From Euperipatoides rowelli (lineage: Eukaryota > Onychophora > Udeonychophora > Euonychophora > Peripatopsidae): a stretch of DNA of 14,364 bases. The position numbers and the translations under genes were made by a program. The stretch is from NCBI GenBank assembly GCA_003024985.2, contig PXIH01S0019741.1; one strand, written 5' to 3'. Positions 8,647 through 14,364 of this stretch are shown here, piece by piece; position 1 is the stretch's first letter, and every line of letters starts with the position of its first letter. The notes beneath the pieces are model-generated. The model ran no database searches. It saw nothing but the letters and a program-made list of their open reading frames with translations, and was not told the DNA's origin.

Positions 8647-9952
8647 GTGTCTTTAATCAATCATCATTCTTGTGAGTGTTCTAAATCTGAATTGGATTTA
8701 TTTACCATACTAGGGACACAAACTTCCATTTTAAAAGGTCAATGGGTGGATAATATCCCTGTATCTTCCCTCACAGTATCAGCACTTATCGATTTCCTCA
8801 TCTCAGCCAGTGGTGAACAATATATTGATTTGAATCATACTAGACTTTATGTGAAATGTAAAATTGTAGATGGGAAAGGTGAAGATTTAAAAGCGGCAAG
8901 TAATATAGGTCCTATCAATTTAATACTACACTTTTTATTCAATGAAATTAGTGTGACTATGAATGATACTATCGTCTCTCACACCAATCCATACTACTCC
9001 TATCGAGCACTCATCGAAATCTTATTGAATTACGAAGATGTGATCACTACACAACTTACTAATGCATTATTTTATAAAGATACTGCAGGAGAGATGGATG
9101 CTGTAGATGATTGAAATGATGGACTTAAAANAAAAGAAAAGACTATTTTAGAAACAGTAGAAGTGTAGAACTTATGGGCCCTATTCATAGTGATATATTT
9201 TTCCAATCTAAATATTTATTGAATGGTGTAAATATAAAAATATGACTGAATAGAAATAGAAATACATTTTGTTTAATGACACATGAAGTGGCTGAGGCTT
9301 ATAAAATACAAATAGAAGAATGTAAATTGTATGTACGTAAAGTCATCATCTCCCCTTCAGTTCTACTAGGTCATGCCCATGCATTACTCAAAGCATCGGC
9401 TAAATATCCCATGGACCATACCTTACCTAAAACAATTTCCATTCCAGCAGGCATGCATAATACAACTCAGATAATTTATTTTTTGGACAAATTCGTAAAC
9501 ATCTTGTTCTAACTTTTGTAGATAATACAGCTTTTAATGGTGATTATAAAACTAATCCGTTTAACTTTAAACATTTCAATTTAAATTATCTAGCTTTGTA
9601 TCTGGATAATGAACAATATCCATTCAAACCACTTCAATTAGATTTCAATAATAATCTATATTTAAATGCCTACCAAACTATTTTTAGTGGTACCGGAAAA
9701 ATGTTTAAAGATGTTGGAGGTATTATCACTCCTGATGATTATTCTAGTGGTTACAGTCTATTCTGCTACAATTTAAGCCCTGACTTGGAGATGCGGAACC
9801 ATTACTCTCTAATCAAGCATGGTGATTTTAGAATTGATATACAATTTGCTACCCCTCTACCAAAAACTATAGTTCTAATCGTCTATGCTGTGTTTGAAAA
9901 TATTTTAGAAATCAATCATAAAAGAAAAGTTATTTATGAATATACAAGTTAA
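8647..9952 (+). pseudogene. major capsid protein, F54H12.2-like (Polinton hexon), broken
   Basis: This would be the main shell protein of a Polinton/adintovirus-like particle. The first piece (8647-9111, about 155 residues) opens with a Cys-containing SCECSKSELDLF segment, then GQWVDNIPVSS and QYIDLNHTRLYVKCK, all characteristic of the family. Homologous sequence seems to resume in a second frame from about 9150 (VELMGPIHSDIFFQSKYLLN), crosses an in-frame TGA at 9243 and continues to about 9485 (HEVAEAYK, YVRKVIISPSVLLGHAHAL). A third frame from about 9488 to TAA 9950 has YPFKPLQLDF, DYSSGYSLFCYNLSPDLE and a C-terminus rich in beta-type sequence. The total span, about 435 codons, is near full length. 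The start codon position reads GTG, which an animal gene would not normally use. An N at 9131 lies in the first break. A double jelly-roll fold is known for Polinton major capsid proteins but cannot be seen here. Confidence 0.75.
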
Positions 9953-10078
9953 AAAATCTTGGATACATTACAAATTGAGAAAATTCCACAAGAAGATCCC
10001 TCTACTTCAGCACAATTTCATGGTATTTTTGCTAGTGATCAACTCCTAAAGAAACCTAAATGTGGTGGTACATTTTGA
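9953..10078 (+). pseudogene. adenain-like cysteine protease, N-terminal stub
   Basis: Directly after the capsid stop, in the same frame, 41 codons are open to TGA 10076-10078. They contain an LDTLQIEKIPQ segment, a Pro/Ser/Thr linker, and FHGIFASDQLL. This Phe-x-Gly-x-Phe-(A/S)-x-D segment resembles the start of the adenovirus-type maturation protease domain (adenain, PRO of Polintons). The catalytic His, Asp/Glu and Cys regions are absent because the sequence changes character right after the stop. No ATG is seen at the start. Position after the major capsid gene agrees with a virion-maturation protease. The match is short, so the call rests on one motif and on context. Confidence 0.5.
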
Positions 10079-10147
10079 ATGTGGGCAACATTTGAAAGCA
10101 TGTGGGCAAAATTTTTATCCTNAAATAAATAAATAAATAAATAAAAA
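10079..10147. repeat. 21-bp direct repeat and (AAAT)n microsatellite
   Basis: ATGTGGGCAA occurs at 10079-10088 and again at 10100-10109, so a unit of about 21 bases is repeated. After an N at 10122 comes an (AAAT)n tract ending in AAAAA. Together they mark the point where protease coding stops. The tract could be slippage at a break or the microsatellite tail of another inserted element. Confidence 0.65.
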
Positions 10148-10231
10148 GGCTTTAATTTTAAAGATTCTCAAATTCTATTGCACAAAATCATAATCTATTT
10201 ACATACATACTGTACATGCCAAAATTTAGAA

Positions 10232-10370
10232 CTATACTTGTTTTGGCGTGGTAATCGAACGCGACCAATTAAGAATCGCCACCTAAACTTTGCAAAATTT
10301 CAAGACACCTGCTGTGGCGATTTATTGCGACGATCCTAATGTTGCAATAAATCGCAAGTGTAGAGCCAGC
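10232..10370 (-). repeat. right arm of inverted repeat pair, with hairpin
   Basis: This is the reverse-complement partner of 6801-6960 (see that entry for shared words). It also holds its own hairpin: GCGATTTATTGCGAC at 10317-10331 and GTTGCAATAAATCGC at 10341-10355 pair over 14 of 15 positions with a 9-base loop. A longer weak inverted repeat joins TGGCG near 10244 to CGCCA near 10276. The outer end lies about 15-20 bases before the first recognisable LINE ORF2 coding. Internal palindromes suggest a small inverted-repeat DNA transposon or the eroded terminal repeat of a larger one. Confidence 0.6.
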
Positions 10371-10383
10371 CTAAAAGTCATAA

Positions 10384-10911
10384 ATGCATATGAAAAAAAT
10401 AAAAAAACTGTGTGCTTTTATGTTACAACAGAATATTGACTTACTAATGTTAGCCTCCAAATCTAGATATATTATGGTAATTTTGTACTAAATGGCTATA
10501 CTTATTTGTTGATAAATTATTATGCTCCAAACCATCTAATATTTAATAGAGCTCTTATAAAAGAAATTTTATTCAAAATATATTTAAATACTAATATCAT
10601 TTGAAGGGGGGGGGGTAATGTTTCCCAATTGAAAAAATTTAATGAGCTTGTATATGTCATGAGTAGCATTGGTTTGATAGATATTGCAGAAACTTTTCAA
10701 AGGCATCATTTACCGACTCATATAGCATCCAGTTCAATTATTTTTTAGTAAAATGACACTCTTTTGTAAATTATTCTTATACTATATTGCCTAACATATT
10801 CTCAGATCACTTGGCTATGGTTGTGGAATTAAATTTTAGGAATACAAATATAGTACCTTTATACCAAGCCAAGAATATTCATCCTTTTATTCACCCATAC
10901 TAGAACTTGTT
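10384..10911 (+). pseudogene. LINE ORF2 part: AP-type endonuclease domain
   Basis: Frame 1 from 10384 shows IKKLCAFMLQQNIDLLML, then SKSRYIMV (about 10456-10476), matching the early endonuclease pattern of a helix followed by a (G)RY strand. Sequence between them seems deleted. Frame 3 continues with LLINYYAPNH (about 10506-10535), the conserved tyrosine/proline/asparagine strand. A TGA at 10602 and a run of ten G at 10606-10615 fall where the GGDFN active-site loop would be. GLIDIAETFQRHH follows to TAG 10746. SDHLAM at 10802-10819 (frame 2) carries the final Ser-Asp-His catalytic motif, before a stop near 10903. The domain is inactive through frameshifts and loss of the GGDFN loop. Confidence 0.7.
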
Positions 10912-11460
10912 CTATCTATTTTTTCAGACATGTATATTTTGATTTTTCATTAATTTGAGCAAGATCTTGTTGACATTCAAAACTGCTTAAAAGTAAAAAA
11001 AGTTCTAACCAAAAATCTTTTCATTAAAAATAATAGGTATAAAAGTCAATTAAACCAAAATTTATTGAGCTTACTAAAGCTATTGATCATTTAAAAGATT
11101 TAACTTTTGAACAAATACCATTTCTAACCGAATGACAAAGGCAACTACAGCCGCTTATTGTTCAGCAGCAAAGTGTAGCACACTTGTCATTAAAAAAAAC
11201 AGATTGTTGCATCAGGGATGGAAATAACTCAACTCACCTCTCTCAGGTTCTTTAACAAAAATAATTGTAACAAATTGTCTTATTATATCATGAAGGTAAT
11301 TGTTTGAGGGGACTTGAATTAATAAATTTAGTACTAGCTCACTATTTAAAACTTTATCAAATGTATTACCGCAACACATTGTAACTTTTACTGATATTCA
11401 TTTTTTAATAGATGATAAATTGAAATTTCTCGCAACATTTCTATAACCCTAAATGCTATC
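10912..11460 (+). pseudogene. LINE ORF2 part: linker between endonuclease and RT
   Basis: This is a Lys/Asn/Leu-rich linker broken by several stops. Recognisable traces are EQDLVDIQNCLKVKK near 10960 and a GNCLRGLELINLVLAHYLKLY stretch near 11295-11355. That position corresponds to the segment leading into the reverse transcriptase, where a loading strand and an aromatic YY/YLKLY helix precede the catalytic domain. No intact frame spans it, and the boundaries are approximate. Confidence 0.45.
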
Positions 11461-12293
11461 AGTCTGGCTCATAGGAAAGTAAATTCTAGAAGTGCACCAG
11501 GACCTTATTTAATAACTCATGATATTTATTAAAAAAATAATCATGTTTTTGATGGTTTTTTATTGAATTTATTTAATCAATGGTTACCTTATCCCATTTT
11601 TAATGTTGACTTTGTTGAATTGCATATGACTTTATTAAAAATACTGCAGATCCAAATCAAAAAATTGATATTTCATAATTACGACCTATTAATGTTCAAA
11701 ACTGTGATAATAAATTGTTTGCTCATATTCTAAATACAAAACTTAATGCTATTCTTCCTCAAATAATTTCTGCATTTATTTGCAGTGAAGGGAAAAAGTG
11801 TTCACACTTTATTACTTATGGTCCAGGAGTTAATATGCATATTAAAAAAAATAAAAAGTCAAGGGCTGCATTTATCTTCTTGGATGTGGCGAAAGCCTTT
11901 GATAATTTAAAATATTTAATTAATCAAATTAAATTATATTTTGGAAATTCTAAGCTATCACAAGGCATTCTTAATTATCTCACTATTAAAACTATTTCAT
12001 TAAAATTTAAAGGTAAATTGTATCACTCAATAAAGGTGAAAAGGGATATTACTCAAGGTTCTTTCTTGAGTACTAACCTCTTTGCCAGTTATATAAGCTT
12101 ATTAATGCTTTAAATACTTCACAGAAAGGGATTTTTGCCTACGTTCAACAGGGTCATTACAGCCATTTCTTTTGTTGATGATGTTTTTGTAATTGTGAAC
12201 AATCAAAATAGGGTACATCATGTTATGAGTATTGTTGATGATTTTGCAAGGGTTACAGATTCGGTATTTAACAATGAAAATACTTTTTACTGA
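11461..12293 (+). pseudogene. LINE ORF2 part: reverse transcriptase domain
   Basis: SRSAPGPY at 11485-11508 corresponds to the KSPGPDG motif that opens the finger region. RPINVQNCDNKLF begins at 11682 and starts the longest open piece, which lasts in frame 3 to TAA 12111. That piece contains FLDVAKAFD, with the first catalytic Asp at 11883-11885, and ITQGSFLSTNLF, the QG..LS...LF motif, at about 12048-12083. After the stop the same frame resumes with SFVDDVFVIV (about 12168-12197), equivalent to the YADD box, with both Asp codons kept at 12177-12182. It ends at TGA 12291. All three catalytic Asp codons survive, but a TAA at 11676, a TAA at 12111 and upstream frameshifts prevent expression. 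Confidence 0.8.
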
Positions 12294-12337
12294 AATCTTT
12301 TTTTTTTAATTAGCCTGTAGTTAAATATTCTGTTTCT

Positions 12338-13405
12338 TTGCCTAAAGCATATTTGGGTTTACCGCATCCATACATAGGAATACATGTTAGGACAAAGATA
12401 CAGCATTCGATTCTTGATTATATAGAAGTTGTAAAATATTTGAGTCTTTTGACAAAGGTTAAAATTATCACTATTTACATTTTTACAAATTTATTATGTT
12501 ATCCACATGTAAATTTTATGAAAATTTTGTTATAATACTGTATATTCAAAATGCAATCAAATATTATTCAGGACCAAGTTAATCCCAATATCTAGACACT
12601 TTGAGCATTAAAAAAGGTGGTCCAGGACTCCAAGATTTATTATTTTATATCAGACTACTATACAATCTAATGCATTTCTCAATTCCACAAATTTTATTAA
12701 ATTACTTGATAACATAATGCCTGTAGAACCTACAGACACACCTCCACCCATTTTTCTTTAAAACAATTATCTTTATTCATGGTTTTACAACTACAGTGAT
12801 GTTGCTGATGCATGTCAATTGAAAATGGATCAAAAGATCACTTATAAAATGTTTAGGGGTGTTTTGCAACAGGATGTTGTTATTATCGTAACCAAAGGTC
12901 TATTTAAAGCTGTATTAAAGGTTATAAAATTTTAGTTGTTAGCACCAAAACTATTAGATTTTGTGTATCATGTTGTTATTATGATTCTTTATTTACTAAA
13001 TTTTTATTGGGTAACAAATACAATATTAATAATGATTTAAAGTGTAATTTTTGTTCTGAAATAGAAACAATGTCTCATTTATTTTTTTCTTGTAATTTTT
13101 TTTCAACATTATTGATCCTTTTTGGTAAGGTTATTATGGGCATCCATATTGATGCCTTTTTGTTGTTTTTGCTTCAAAATAAACATATTTTTCATTTTGG
13201 CATTTTTGCATTATTTATAATTTGGAAAATAAGGAATAATATGGTTTTTAATAATATAAAATTGTGACCCATTATTTATTTTATAGATCAAATTAGAAAC
13301 TTATATAATAGTGATTTGACATTATTGCCATTGCATATTTTTGAAGAAAAATGGCAAAATGACAGTATTATTCAAGTCATACTTGATATTGTATGGAGCA
13401 GATAA
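12338..13405 (+). pseudogene. LINE ORF2 part: post-RT and zinc-binding C-terminus
   Basis: The post-RT region is spread over several frames: YLGLPHPYIGIHV from about 12353, and LSIKKGGPGLQDLLFY from 12601, the GG-x-GL-x-D signature found after the thumb. Frame 2 from 13007 encodes CNFCSEIETMSHLFFSC (13043-13093), a CX2CX7HX4C zinc-binding motif of the reverse-transcriptase C-terminal type. An IWKIRNNMVF helix near 13220-13250 follows, as in related proteins. A TGA at 13265 interrupts. The same frame then runs on to TAA 13403 with protein-like sequence (EEKWQNDSIIQVILDIVW), so the original C-terminus probably lay there. Confidence 0.7.
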
Positions 13406-14364
13406 TATGGGAACTTGTTTTATTTTACAATAACCTATTCATGTTGTGATTAATATATTGCAATTTTGTTTAATGCAATAATTATGTTTTTGTCTTCTAC
13501 ATGCCATTGGTGTAAAAAACATATCCTTTTGTTTACAAGGCATAATTTTTTTTTTTTTTTTCATATGTTAATATTAATAAAGCAGATCCCTTTTAAAAAA
13601 AGAATTTGGAATAATAAATTCATGCTACTAAATGTATTAAATGAAAATGCTGTATAATTTGAAATTGTATACAATAATAAAATTTTCATAATAATTTTAA
13701 AAAAAATCTAAGATAACATACATTGATATTCCATTCCTAAAGGCTGATGAAGGCATCATAATTTACCAAAAGTTTTATTACCGTATGTAATTTTTTTTTT
13801 TTTATTCAGTATAATCGAACTTGTCATTTATTTTCTTTGGAATTGCCAAAATAAAAATTTAAGTGTCAACATTTTGTTGTGTTCGATAAATTCGATTTTA
13901 TCTTCTTGTTTAATTTAAATTTTTGGACCCCAAATTTGCCTAGTTTGACTTGTGATAACGAGCATGGATGTATCTATAATTTTGCAAAACAAATTAATAT
14001 ACTCTAATAGAAATCTGTCATATATTGCAGACATTCTAGCTGTTGACAGTTAGGTTATTTTTATTAAATAAGAAATCTAACATTCTTCGAGCCAAAGCTA
14101 AAAGCTTAGTAGACCAAATAATTAAAAGCTGATGTTTTAAAATAAATTTATTGACCAAAAGCAATAGTGCTAATTTATTTTGAAAGCAGGGATCTGCATG
14201 AAGTGTATGTAAACAATGATGCTATATTAACCCCAGCTGCTATTTAATTATTATAAAATTAAGGGGGTTTTTAATTTATTTATTTATTTATAAATACCAT
14301 GTTGGAATTATTATAGGCTAAACATTGATTATCAACAAGTAGGATTATAGACTATATTTTTATA
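13406..14364. other. LINE 3' flank and unassigned AT-rich DNA
   Basis: No gene is recognisable. The first 300 bases may be the LINE 3' UTR: AATAATAAAATTTT near 13673-13686, followed by a short A run near 13699-13707, could be its 3' end, but no clear poly(A) tail or target duplication was found. Long T runs occur near 13547-13560 and 13790-13803, and a (TTTA)n tract near 14273-14294. The open frame at 13466-13657 is low-complexity. Confidence 0.45.

Larger units (their letters stand above)
7733..10078 (+). mobile_element. Polinton/Maverick (adintovirus-like) capsid cassette, fragment
   Basis: Four consecutive gene remnants on one strand, tightly packed, follow the virion-gene order of Polinton/Maverick and adintovirus-type elements. 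They are a penton-like minor capsid protein, a small basic minor protein, the F54H12.2-like major capsid protein and an adenain-like protease start. The family annotation F54H12.2-like comes from a C. elegans protein whose neighbouring gene, F54H12.3, is a transposon integrase; this is recalled knowledge. No protein-primed DNA polymerase, integrase or packaging ATPase is in the window. The element is therefore a fragment or an internal-deletion derivative. Lesions are few per gene (about one to four), so insertion seems more recent than that of the surrounding LINE. Confidence 0.75.
10384..13405 (+). mobile_element. LINE ORF2 (endonuclease, RT, zinc-binding), L1/Tx1-like relic
   Basis: An almost complete but heavily damaged ORF2 can be followed in order. 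It has an apurinic-type endonuclease, a linker, a reverse transcriptase with both catalytic motif positions, a post-RT region and a C-terminal CX2CX7HX4C zinc-binding domain. The span of about 3.0 kb is slightly shorter than is usual for such ORF2 genes, and the first residues of the endonuclease are missing. The C-terminal zinc domain together with an apurinic-type endonuclease points to the L1/Tx1 side of the LINE tree. The element would have acted by nicking target DNA and priming reverse transcription there. It belongs naturally with the zinc-knuckle ORF1 remnant 4 kb upstream, though common origin is inferred. Confidence 0.8.

Noticed and set aside
8647-9952. A functional host gene of unknown function (F54H12.2-like)
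   Set aside because: Non-ATG start position, at least two frameshifts and an in-frame TGA, plus neighbouring virion-gene remnants, mark it as a decayed viral capsid gene. Introns would not explain the very short frame changes.
13466-13657. 63-codon open frame after the LINE
   Set aside because: Chance frame through T-rich sequence, with no motif and no relation to the ORF2 C-terminus.

Overview
The window is AT-rich nuclear DNA from an animal. It is full of homopolymer runs and short microsatellites, and five single N bases mark draft assembly. There is no operon structure, no rRNA or tRNA, no CRISPR array and no convincing host exon. What can be recognised is mobile DNA in several stages of decay. 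A Polinton/Maverick-type capsid cassette, a zinc-knuckle LINE and a hAT-like terminus together point to a metazoan. Base composition suggests an invertebrate, but I cannot name a species.

Layout, left to right. Bases 1-64 are the end of a hAT-like DNA transposon that leaves the window on the left. Bases 65-2300 hold no recognisable gene apart from one doubtful coding fragment (1861-2030). Bases 2301-2930 are an old array of three diverged units of about 0.2 kb. Bases 2931-4329 show nothing I can name. Bases 4330-5345 are a head-to-tail duplication of about 0.5 kb. Directly after it comes a decayed LINE ORF1 (5391-6317) with two CCHC zinc knuckles. Bases 6318-6800 are unassigned. An inverted pair of CpG-containing repeats (6801-6960 and 10232-10370) then brackets a broken Polinton/adintovirus-like cassette (7733-10078). 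Its order is penton-like minor capsid protein, small basic minor virion protein, major capsid protein of the F54H12.2-like family, and the first residues of an adenain-like protease. Right after the second inverted repeat comes a decayed LINE ORF2 (10384-13405) with endonuclease, reverse transcriptase and C-terminal zinc-binding region. Bases 13406-14364 contain no recognisable gene.

The most economical reading, which is inference, is a nested structure. An L1/Tx1-like LINE (possible 5' UTR duplication, ORF1, ORF2) was split between or just inside its two ORFs by about 3.6 kb carrying the capsid cassette between inverted repeats. The capsid genes carry few lesions while both LINE ORFs are more eroded, which fits a younger insertion in an older element. 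None of the coding regions could make a full protein as they stand. I found no functional, previously undescribed system. The items most worth checking are the nested arrangement and the repeat pair around the capsid cassette.
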